A DNA stretch of 7,219 nucleotides from Oscillibacter sp. (lineage in GTDB: Bacteria > Bacillota > Clostridia > Oscillospirales > Oscillospiraceae). The notes under the pieces were generated by a model. It saw only the letters and a list, made by a program, of their open reading frames with translations, made no database searches and was not told the DNA's origin. Below are positions 1 to 5,440 of this stretch, in pieces; within the stretch, counting starts at the first letter, position 1, and the number at the start of each line of letters is the position of its first letter. Location: positions 1 to 7,219 of the forward strand of contig JAKSQE010000063.1 of the NCBI GenBank assembly GCA_024404295.1, in the 5' to 3' direction. The position numbers and the translations under genes are program-made.

Positions 1-1052
1 GTCATAGCGCCTTGCCGATAGTCTTCGGTTTTAACACCCAGATCCATGGCGGAAAAGACAAAGGTGACAGAACCACCGGGAGAAAAGGTGCAGCGGATCG
101 CATTAAAACTCTGCTCGCAGTATTGCTTCATGCAGGCCAGAAGCCGTGTCATGGTGTTCCGTACGGAAACGATAGATGGGGTCGATGGATAATGCAGCGT
201 GAGGCTGTTTTCTCCACGAGAAAGCATATAGCGAATGTCCTGGTCGATTTCATCATCGGTCTCGGGAGTGGGAATATAGGCTCCGGGGACAATCAGATCG
301 GCAAGGGTCGTTCCAACCGCACTGCTATATCCCGGCTGCAACCAGTTGAGCGTAATCCGCAGGTTGGGATCGATCATACGAGTCAACATTGCTGCCAGAG
401 CTCCACGAGTGATAGGACTGTCAGGAAAAAAAGAACCACTGGCATCATTGCCTGACAAAATACCACAGCGGTAGAGTGTTAGAATATCTTGCTGATAAGG
501 AGTGTATTCCGACACATCGGTGATGTATTTTCTGCTGGCGTAGCATTGTGTTATCAGGGCATCATGGATGCGAGGCAGGGCATCCTGCGGCAGGACATTG
601 GCCAGTATATGGGCAACTTGGGCTCTGGTGGCACAAGCGGACAAGGCACTATCCAACTCAGAACGCAGGACTCCCTCAGCCTTTAAATATTTAAGATAAG
701 GCAGTTCCGTGCGATAGGGTTGACCGGCTTCCATACCGACATAAGGACGCGCGCCCTGCTCGGGGTCACCATAAAAGTATAGACTCCGCAGACGGGCGGC
801 AAAAATAATGCTTTGCCCAACGGTAACATTGTCCTGCAGGCCAAACGTGCCGTCGGTTTTCCCATTGCTCAATCCATATTCGTATAAAGCTGTGACATTG
901 GAATAAAAAATGTGATGGGGAGAGAGGTCAGAAAACTGACCGGTATAGGTATGGCATCGAGTGATATGCCCCGTATTGTCGTAGTGTGCCGATGAAACAG
1001 CCGGTGGCAGCAAAAGTAGGATTAAAAGCAAAGGGAAAAAATGCTTTCTCAT
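1..1052 (-). CDS. Secreted SLH-domain protein, C-terminus cut off by window edge
   Basis: This minus-strand reading frame stays open for 350 codons from ATG at 1052 to the left edge, so the C-terminus is missing. Residues 1-22 form a signal peptide: MRKH, a leucine-rich core, and a likely cleavage site after SSA22. S-layer homology repeats follow at about 38-91 (GLSNGKTDGTFGLQDNVTV, then an ITR-like segment) and 175-228 (GILSGNDASGSFFPDSPITR). A degenerate middle repeat at about 112-155 keeps only the GVL and ATRAQ parts. Three SLH repeats usually bind pyruvylated cell-wall polymers and tether the protein outside the cell. Residues 233-350 match no domain I can name with confidence. Their pattern (DDEID, LSRGENSLTLHY, VTFVFSAMD) recalls the region before transglutaminase-like domains in some clostridial surface proteins, which is a guess. 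A GGAGG lies 4 nt before the start. The gene lies 63 bp downstream of the LCP gene on the same strand, with no clear terminator between them. Confidence 0.85.
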   Translation of the reverse strand, partial: MRKHFFPLLLILLLLPPAVSSAHYDNTGHITRCHTYTGQFSDLSPHHIFYSNVTALYEYGLSNGKTDGTFGLQDNVTVGQSIIFAARLRSLYFYGDPEQGARPYVGMEAGQPYRTELPYLKYLKAEGVLRSELDSALSACATRAQVAHILANVLPQDALPRIHDALITQCYASRKYITDVSEYTPYQQDILTLYRCGILSGNDASGSFFPDSPITRGALAAMLTRMIDPNLRITLNWLQPGYSSAVGTTLADLIVPGAYIPTPETDDEIDQDIRYMLSRGENSLTLHYPSTPSIVSVRNTMTRLLACMKQYCEQSFNAIRCTFSPGGSVTFVFSAMDLGVKTEDYRQGAM

Positions 1053-1115
1053 AAAACCTCCATAATAGTTTGGGCAGGGAGACATGTCGCCTTTTGCCGA
1101 GCGATTTCGCAAAAA

Positions 1116-2108
1116 TTATTGCGGGAGGTTTAGATCCTCCGCCACACGGTCTTCCACATAGGGATTCAAATGGGTGTTGACCAAATCTAAAAGCTCGTCC
1201 TGCTTCAAATAAATGTAAGGACTTTTCCATTGGTTTGGTAAGGTGGAAAATTCGATATTGTCCATGCTCTTCACGGCCATGGCAAAGACCTCGCCGCCGA
1301 GCCATGCAATATTACCCGCTGTCAGATCGGTTTCTACGTATGCATTAAACAGCTTTGCATAGTCGTCAATTTTCGATACGCTAAAACTGGAGATCATTTT
1401 TTTGACCACGGCCTTCAAAAACTTTTGCTGCGTTTCCATTCGGCCAATATCCTCGCTGCCGTAGCCGGTGCCGTCATTATTGTGGCGGAAACGAACGACC
1501 TTCAGCGCCTGGGAACCATTCAGGTGCTGTGTACCTTTGGAAAAATGAATTTCCAGATTCTGCACAGGATCATCATAGTCCATATCCACCGGAACATAGA
1601 AGTCAATGCCTCCGATGGCATCTACCAGAGCCTGAAATCCTTTCAAATTGATCAGAACGGTATAGTCCACAGGGATTCCAAGCTGGTCAGATACTACCTC
1701 AGACAGCTTACTCATGCCACCGCTGTTATACGCATAATTGATTTTGTGAGCTTTTCCGTTGATGATCGCCTTAGAATCTCGTGGGATACTGGCTCCGTAT
1801 ACGTGGCCGGATACCGTGTCCACAGCCACCAGAATATTGGTGTCGCTGCCGCCGTTTCCGTCGTCAACTCCGGAGATCAAAATGGTGTAAAAGCCATCTT
1901 TCCGCTCCCGATGAGAGCGCAGCGCTTCAGCGGCGGCCTGATCTTCTTCCGAAAGAAGATCCTCGGAAACAATGGGTATATCAGCCTTTTGAGTGGGTTT
2001 TATATGGGAAATCAGCAAGCTGACAATACAGGCGATCAAAGCAAACAATACAAGCAGCAGCAGAAAATCAATGCGATCTTCGCGTGACTGCAAAAACTTC
2101 TTTGACAT
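1116..2108 (-). CDS. LCP (LytR-CpsA-Psr) family glycopolymer transferase
   Basis: The product is a 330-residue LCP protein. The family transfers undecaprenyl-linked anionic polymers (teichoic acids, capsule) onto peptidoglycan outside the membrane. A short cytoplasmic start is followed by one membrane helix at about 14-34, then an extracellular LCP domain at about 75-245. Family signatures visible are ISGVDD (D82), SDTN (D89), SIPRDS (R110), KINYAY, AIGGIDF, RFRH (R206, R208) and DIGRMETQQ (D220, R223). The arginine and aspartate residues expected to hold the lipid pyrophosphate are therefore present. The RFRHNNDGTGYGSEDIGR spacing resembles a subgroup I recall from other Clostridia. The frame extends nine codons further to a TTG at 2135, with another ATG at 2132. 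I chose 2108 because AAGGAG (2119-2124) sits 10 nt upstream of it. The gene has its own promoter with a palindrome, and the SLH gene follows it. The exact polymer cannot be inferred. Confidence 0.92.
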   Translation of the reverse strand: MSKKFLQSREDRIDFLLLLVLFALIACIVSLLISHIKPTQKADIPIVSEDLLSEEDQAAAEALRSHRERKDGFYTILISGVDDGNGGSDTNILVAVDTVSGHVYGASIPRDSKAIINGKAHKINYAYNSGGMSKLSEVVSDQLGIPVDYTVLINLKGFQALVDAIGGIDFYVPVDMDYDDPVQNLEIHFSKGTQHLNGSQALKVVRFRHNNDGTGYGSEDIGRMETQQKFLKAVVKKMISSFSVSKIDDYAKLFNAYVETDLTAGNIAWLGGEVFAMAVKSMDNIEFSTLPNQWKSPYIYLKQDELLDLVNTHLNPYVEDRVAEDLNLPQ

Positions 2109-2118
2109 GGTGTATGCT

Positions 2119-2124
2119 CTCCTT
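2119..2124 (-). promoter_or_regulatory. Ribosome binding site that fixes the LCP start
   Basis: AAGGAG on the minus strand lies 10 nt before ATG 2108. It falls inside the longer reading frame that would begin at 2132 or 2135, so it favours the shorter protein. Confidence 0.7.
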
Positions 2125-2156
2125 GAAACCATCAAACGTAAAATTTACATAACACC

Positions 2157-2185
2157 ATTATAAAGGGGTGCCATTCGAATGGCAA
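2157..2185 (-). promoter_or_regulatory. Sigma-A-type promoter of the LCP gene
   Basis: On the minus strand, TTGCCA (2180-2185) is separated by 17 bp from TATAAT (2157-2162). The -10 box is perfect and the -35 box matches consensus at five of six positions. Transcription would begin near 2150, leaving an untranslated leader of about 40 nt before ATG 2108. The -35 box lies inside a palindrome (2169-2184), so repressor control is plausible. Confidence 0.8.
2169..2184. promoter_or_regulatory. Perfect 16-bp palindrome, candidate operator of the LCP gene
   Basis: TGCCATTCGAATGGCA is its own reverse complement over all 16 bases. It covers most of the -35 box of the LCP promoter and runs into the spacer. 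A dimeric regulator bound here would block RNA polymerase. The regulator is unknown, and I do not recognise the motif as a named operator. Confidence 0.55.
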
Positions 2186-2237
2186 TAGGAGACGAAATGA
2201 GTTTTCAAAAAATTAAAATGCTTGTCCGATTTGATAG

Positions 2238-2268
2238 AAAAAAATAGCGGTGACCCGCTATTTTTTTT
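2238..2268 (-). terminator. Rho-independent terminator after the spoIIID pair
   Basis: A 13-bp stem is formed by an A-run plus TAGCGG pairing with CCGCTA plus a T-run, with loop 2251-2254. Read on the minus strand it ends in seven Ts and closes the transcript of the 92-codon gene. The symmetric A and T runs would let it work in both directions, but no plus-strand gene ends here. The TAG stop codon of the gene (2258-2260) lies in the 5' arm of the hairpin. Confidence 0.9.
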
Positions 2269-2536
2269 CATAAGAAACCGTGGCACTGTTAGAAACCAAA
2301 TGAGAAGGGGCATCTGTTACAAGCTGCTCCAACAGAACCTTGATATCTGCCAGCAGCTGATTTTGATAGGATAGTGCACAGTAGATGTAGTGCAATTCCG
2401 ACTCTTCCTGTGCGGGAACTGCTGTGACTGGATGTGACCACCGGCGCATCGGTGGCTCGGAATAGGTACCTGCTGTACCGGATTGTACATGCTGCGGGGA
2501 CGATGTCTGCCGGCAGCGACGATTTTTGTATGCCAT
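2258..2536 (-). CDS. Uncharacterised 92-residue protein downstream of spoIIID
   Basis: I do not recognise this protein. It starts at ATG 2536 with a very strong AAAGGAG (2542-2548) 5 nt upstream. It lies 20 bp after the spoIIID stop on the same strand, so the two are probably co-transcribed. Residues 1-45 are rich in Arg, Ser, Pro and Thr and look disordered; the first ten residues are basic. Residues 46-73 (ESELHYIYCALSYQNQLLAD, then IKVLLEQLV) look like one amphipathic helix that could pair with a partner or with itself. There is no signal peptide or clear membrane segment. The position suggests expression in the mother cell during sporulation, which is inference. A 111-codon frame overlapping it (2289-2624) lacks such a ribosome binding site. 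Confidence 0.75.
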   Translation of the reverse strand: MAYKNRRCRQTSSPQHVQSGTAGTYSEPPMRRWSHPVTAVPAQEESELHYIYCALSYQNQLLADIKVLLEQLVTDAPSHLVSNSATVSYEKK

Positions 2537-2556
2537 AAATGCTCCTTTCAGCGACC

Positions 2557-2805
2557 TTATATGCCGCGATACTTTTTTCGGGTGGCAATGCCGCCCCGAA
2601 TATGCCGCTGTGCCTTATTGACATCCAAAACTTCCTTGACCTGCAAGTATAAGGCTCGGTTAAATTGGGGCAGTCGTTCGGAAATATCTTTATGTACCGT
2701 GGACTTGCTGATGCCGAACTTTTGCGCGGCTCCGCGGACGGTGGTCCGGTTCTCTATGATGTAAAGGGCCAGGCGCTCTGCCCGTTCTTCCATATTTCCC
2801 TTCAA
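2557..2805 (-). CDS. spoIIID: Sporulation transcriptional regulator SpoIIID
   Basis: The product is an 82-residue DNA-binding protein that, in known spore-formers, tunes mother-cell gene expression after sigma-E becomes active and helps switch on sigK. Residues 22-42 form the helix-turn-helix (TTVRGAAQKFGISKSTVHKD), followed by ISERLP and a second conserved block, KEVLDVNKAQRHIRGG, then a basic end (ATRKKYR). These match the SpoIIID family closely over nearly the whole length. The start is uncertain. TTG 2805 gives MKGNMEERAE, which aligns with the usual family N-terminus and has GGGAG 9 nt upstream. ATG 2793 would give 78 residues and has a GAAGGG site 4 nt upstream. I prefer TTG because of the alignment. 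The 92-codon gene follows. Confidence 0.95.
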   Translation of the reverse strand: MKGNMEERAERLALYIIENRTTVRGAAQKFGISKSTVHKDISERLPQFNRALYLQVKEVLDVNKAQRHIRGGIATRKKYRGI

Positions 2806-2837
2806 TGCACAACACTCCCATCGGTTTTCCTAAAGGA

Positions 2838-2866
2838 GATATATGTAAAGGCGACGGGAAATAGAC
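2838..2866 (-). promoter_or_regulatory. Possible sigma-E-type promoter of spoIIID
   Basis: On the minus strand GTCTATTT (2859-2866), 13 bp, then CATATATC (2838-2845) resembles the Bacillus sigma-E pattern of a TATT-type -35 box and CATACA-T -10 box. Transcription would start about 25 nt before TTG 2805. The match is partial and the region is AT-rich, so this is tentative. It fits the known control of spoIIID by sigma-E. Confidence 0.35.
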
Positions 2867-2942
2867 GCAAAAGGGTAGAGGAGATTTTTGGACTTGAACA
2901 AAAAGACATACAAAAACATAGGCGCTTTCAGCTTCTTGCCAA

Positions 2943-2970
2943 TTGTCAAGCATGGTAAAATTGATACAAT
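2943..2970 (+). promoter_or_regulatory. Sigma-A-type promoter of the HAD phosphatase gene
   Basis: TTGTCA (2943-2948), a 16-bp spacer and TACAAT (2965-2970) give a good vegetative promoter. The start of transcription would be near 2977, about 27 nt before ATG 3004. It faces away from spoIIID. Confidence 0.75.
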
Positions 2971-3003
2971 GAAAACAAGAAAACAACAAACAGGAGATTG
3001 CAT

Positions 3004-3663
3004 ATGTACCGCACTGTAATTTTTGACTTGGATGGAACGCTTTTGAATACCATTGGTGATTTGGCTGGAGCAGGAAACTGGGTCTGCCGTAAAAATGGCT
3101 GGCCAGAGCACAGCCTGGAAGAATTTATGACCATGGTTGGCCATGGGATCCCCAATTTGGTGAGCCGCTTTTCTCCTCCGGAGGTGCAAAGTCCCCTGTT
3201 TCAGATGAAGGCGCTAACAGATTTTAACGAGTATTATAGTCAGCACAACATGGATTTGACCAAGCCCTATCCAGGCATTGTGGAGTTGTTGGCACAGATC
3301 GGGGCGGAAGGGATCCGGATGGCGGTCTATTCCAACAAGGCAGACCAGTTCAGTCAGGAAATCATTGCGCACTTTTTCCCGGGCACCTTTGATTTTGTGC
3401 TGGGCAAACGTAAGGAGTTTCCGGTGAAGCCCGATCCTGCAGGAGTCAAGTTTGTTCTGGAACAGTTAGGAGCAAAGCGGGAAGAGACCTTGTTTGTGGG
3501 AGACAGCAGCGTCGATATTCAGACAGCACATCACGCGGACTTGAAAGCCTGTGGCGTGACCTGGGGATTTCGTTCCAAAGAAAGCCTGATAGAGGCTGGT
3601 GCGGATTTCCTGGCAGAGGATGCTGCTGCATTGAAACAAGTCATTTTGGGCAACATGAACTAA
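3004..3663 (+). CDS. HAD-superfamily phosphatase, phosphoglycolate-phosphatase-like
   Basis: The product is a 219-residue cytoplasmic phosphatase of HAD subfamily IA. All four HAD motifs are visible. Motif I is FDLDGTLLN, with nucleophile D8 and acid/base D10. Motif II is YSNK with S110. Motif III is K142 in VKPDP. Motif IV is VGDSSVDI with D167 and D171 for Mg2+. Residues about 15-85 between motifs I and II form the alpha-helical C1 cap that sets substrate choice. The family dephosphorylates small phosphorylated metabolites such as 2-phosphoglycolate, but related enzymes (PpaX, beta-phosphoglucomutase) share these motifs, so the substrate is open. Start ATG 3004 has AGGAG (2992-2996) 7 nt upstream; an in-frame TTG at 2998 is less likely. 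It is a single-gene unit with its own promoter and terminator. Confidence 0.92.
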   Translation: MYRTVIFDLDGTLLNTIGDLAGAGNWVCRKNGWPEHSLEEFMTMVGHGIPNLVSRFSPPEVQSPLFQMKALTDFNEYYSQHNMDLTKPYPGIVELLAQIGAEGIRMAVYSNKADQFSQEIIAHFFPGTFDFVLGKRKEFPVKPDPAGVKFVLEQLGAKREETLFVGDSSVDIQTAHHADLKACGVTWGFRSKESLIEAGADFLAEDAAALKQVILGNMN

Positions 3664-3688
3664 GTGAAAGGCGAAAAATAGCGAAATT

Positions 3689-3729
3689 GACGAAATCGAC
3701 GGATACCACCGCCGATTTCGTCCTTTTCT
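3689..3729 (+). terminator. Rho-independent terminator of the HAD gene
   Basis: The arms 3689-3702 and 3709-3722 pair over 14 positions with a single A-C mismatch and a 6-nt loop. A short CTTTTCT tract follows. The structure stands 25 bp after the HAD stop codon and just ahead of the next promoter, so it isolates the two units. The T tract is modest. Confidence 0.8.
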
Positions 3730-3753
3730 ATGGATAATTTACACAAAAAATTC

Positions 3754-3783
3754 TTGACGGGACACAAAGAGTTCTTTTATAAT
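3754..3783 (+). promoter_or_regulatory. Strong sigma-A-type promoter ahead of the small acidic gene and msmK
   Basis: TTGACG (3754-3759), an 18-bp spacer and a perfect TATAAT (3778-3783) predict a transcript start near 3790, about 40 nt before ATG 3829. No terminator is visible between the small gene and msmK, so this promoter probably drives both. Confidence 0.8.
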
Positions 3784-3813
3784 AATGCTGTTATGATGCG
3801 CCATAGGAAACGG

Positions 3814-3820
3814 AAAGGAG
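3814..3820 (+). promoter_or_regulatory. Ribosome binding site that fixes the start of the small acidic gene
   Basis: AAAGGAG lies 8 nt before ATG 3829. The open frame reaches back to an ATG at 3730, but that codon precedes the promoter and has no such site, so 3829 is the supported start. Confidence 0.75.
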
Positions 3821-3828
3821 TGAGGCGG

Positions 3829-4131
3829 ATGCGTTTAGAAGAACAAGAACTCTGGCGGCTTTCCGCCTTAGGGGAAGAAGATTCCATCTTTGACCCTGCA
3901 CTGCTTTGCGAAGATGGCTGGCTGACGGCAGAGGAATTGGCCTCGGAAGAGAATGTACATACTTTGCTGCAAAAGGCTGTGCGCCGGGGTTTCCCTGCAG
4001 ATGCCGATCAGGATGATCTGGCGGAGGAATCCGCCCTGTGGTTGAAAGAGAGCAATACCCATCGGATCTGGAACGATCTGGTGGATGAGGATATGCACCT
4101 GAGGGCACCGCCTCAGACGCTTGCGGTATAA
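3829..4131 (+). CDS. Uncharacterised 100-residue acidic protein
   Basis: I do not recognise this protein. It has 100 residues, 24 of them Asp or Glu against 8 Lys or Arg, so it is strongly acidic and probably soluble. It has no signal peptide or membrane helix and only one cysteine (C27). Three tryptophan-containing blocks stand out: EEQELWRLSALGEED near the start, LCEDGWLTAEELASEE at 26-41, and ALWLKES with RIWNDLVDEDM towards the end. These look helical. A strong promoter and ribosome binding site show it is a real gene. It lies 42 bp ahead of the sugar ABC transporter ATPase and is probably in the same transcript, but nothing in its sequence ties it to transport. Confidence 0.75.
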   Translation: MRLEEQELWRLSALGEEDSIFDPALLCEDGWLTAEELASEENVHTLLQKAVRRGFPADADQDDLAEESALWLKESNTHRIWNDLVDEDMHLRAPPQTLAV

Positions 4132-4173
4132 CAAACATTAAAATTAAAAAATAGTAAAAAGGAGAATATTGTT

Positions 4174-5364
4174 ATGGCAAGCGTATCTTTGAAGGGTATT
4201 AAGAAGGTTTATCCCAATCTGGAGAAAACGAAGAAGAGCAAGAAGGGCGAAGCTGAAAAGAAGAGCAATCTGCTGGTCACCGAAGAGGGCGTTCTGGCAG
4301 TGCAGGACTTCAATCTGGAGATCGCCGATAAGGAATTCATCGTCATGGTCGGTCCTTCCGGCTGTGGTAAGTCCACGACCCTGCGTATGGTGGCCGGTCT
4401 GGAAGAGATCTCCGGCGGTGACCTGCTGATCGATGGTAAGCGCATGAACGATGTGGCTCCCAAGGATCGTGATATCGCCATGGTGTTCCAGAGCTATGCT
4501 CTGTATCCTCACATGACCGTGTATGAGAACATGGCATTCCCCCTGAAGCTGCGTGGTGTGGATAAGGCTGAGATCGATCGCCGCGTGCGCGATGCTGCCG
4601 AGACTCTGGATATTACCCGGTATCTGGACCGTAAGCCCAAGGCTCTGTCCGGCGGTCAGCGTCAGCGTGTTGCCATTGGCCGTGCCATCGTCCGTGAGCC
4701 CAAGGTTCTGCTGATGGATGAGCCTCTGTCCAACCTGGACGCTAAGCTGCGTAACCAGATGCGCGCAGAGATCATCAAGCTGCGCCAGAAGATCAACACC
4801 ACCTTCCTGTATGTTACCCACGATCAGACCGAAGCTATGACGCTGGGCGATCGTATCGTCATCATGAAGGATGGCGTTATTCAGCAGATCGGCACTCCTC
4901 AGGAGGTGTTTGAGCATCCCGCCAACCTGTTCGTTGCAGGTTTCATTGGCATGCCTCAGATGAACTTCTTTGATGCCAAGCTGATCAAGACCGCTGAAGG
5001 CAAGTATGCCGTGACCATGGAAGACGCTACTGTGGTCCTGAGCGATGAGAAGCAGGCCAATCTGACCGCAAAGGGCGTTGAGCCTCAGGATATCACTCTG
5101 GGTGTTCGTCCCGAGCATATCGCTCTGCTGGGCGATGGCAGGGAGATGCTCCACGGTACGGTGGACGTCAGCGAAATGATGGGCAGCGCCATTCACCTGC
5201 ACATCAATGTCATGGGCAAGGATGCGATTATCATTGTCCAGACGCTGGATATTCAGGGTAAGGTCAACACCGACTTTGCCATGGGCAGTGACATTGCCTT
5301 CACCTTCGGCGGCAATGTGGCACATGTCTTCTCCAAGGAGAACAGCAAGAACCTGGAGTTCTAA
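4174..5364 (+). CDS. msmK: CUT1-family sugar ABC transporter ATPase (MsmK/MsmX/UgpC type)
   Basis: The product is a 396-residue cytoplasmic ATPase that powers carbohydrate importers. Visible motifs are Walker A GPSGCGKST (60-68, K66), Q-loop Q106, signature LSGGQRQR (158-165), Walker B VLLMDEP with D182 and E183, D-loop SNLD (186-189) and switch H216 in THD. Residues from about 260 to the end form the TOBE/MalK-type regulatory domain, with LGVRPEHIAL as its marker. Between KVYPN (10-15) and GVLAVQDFNL (39-48) lies an extra lysine-rich stretch of about 22 residues absent from typical MsmX or MalK. Leucine is mostly CTG and arginine mostly CGT/CGC, suggesting high expression. The start has AAGGAG upstream. 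No permease or binding protein is nearby, so it probably serves importers encoded elsewhere, as MsmX does in Bacillus. The symbol denotes the family rather than proven orthology. Confidence 0.93.
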   Translation: MASVSLKGIKKVYPNLEKTKKSKKGEAEKKSNLLVTEEGVLAVQDFNLEIADKEFIVMVGPSGCGKSTTLRMVAGLEEISGGDLLIDGKRMNDVAPKDRDIAMVFQSYALYPHMTVYENMAFPLKLRGVDKAEIDRRVRDAAETLDITRYLDRKPKALSGGQRQRVAIGRAIVREPKVLLMDEPLSNLDAKLRNQMRAEIIKLRQKINTTFLYVTHDQTEAMTLGDRIVIMKDGVIQQIGTPQEVFEHPANLFVAGFIGMPQMNFFDAKLIKTAEGKYAVTMEDATVVLSDEKQANLTAKGVEPQDITLGVRPEHIALLGDGREMLHGTVDVSEMMGSAIHLHINVMGKDAIIIVQTLDIQGKVNTDFAMGSDIAFTFGGNVAHVFSKENSKNLEF

Positions 5365-5386
5365 GAAGAATTTAACATAACATGAC

Positions 5387-5422
5387 AAAAAGCTCGCGGA
5401 TCTTGCATCCGCGAGCTTTTTT
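5387..5422. terminator. Bidirectional terminator between msmK and pepD
   Basis: A perfect stem (5387-5401 with 5407-5421) has a GC-rich core GCTCGCGGAT, a 5-nt loop CTTGC and A/T runs at both ends. It lies 22 bp after the msmK stop and 18 bp beyond the pepD stop on the other strand, so one hairpin can end both convergent transcripts. Confidence 0.95.
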
Positions 5423-5440
5423 CGTCAATGAAGAATCTTC

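Noticed and set aside
12..686. Plus-strand frames in the first 700 bases
   Set aside because: They are antisense to the SLH protein, whose frame is open to the window edge with signal peptide and SLH repeats.
1089..1111. TTTTGC...GCAAAA inverted repeat between the LCP and SLH genes, considered as a terminator
   Set aside because: The stem has only six pairs with an 11-nt loop, is AT-rich and lacks a T tract. It is too weak to call.
928..1305. A minus-strand frame overlapping the LCP 3' end and the SLH gene start
   Set aside because: It overlaps two well-supported genes in a different frame and lacks a ribosome binding site or domain.
1425..2087. A 220-codon plus-strand frame opposite the LCP gene
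   Set aside because: It is antisense to a clear LCP gene, has no convincing ribosome binding site and shows no recognisable domain.
2289..2624. A 111-codon minus-strand frame overlapping spoIIID and the 92-codon gene
   Set aside because: It conflicts with spoIIID and with the neighbour that has a near-ideal ribosome binding site.
3730..3828. N-terminal extension of the small acidic protein to ATG 3730
   Set aside because: The extension includes the promoter itself, and the strong AAAGGAG points to ATG 3829.
4144..5388. A 414-codon open frame on the minus strand across the whole of msmK
   Set aside because: It is antisense to a gene with every ABC ATPase motif. The strong GC-ending codon bias of msmK removes stops on the other strand. 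The translation shows no family motifs.
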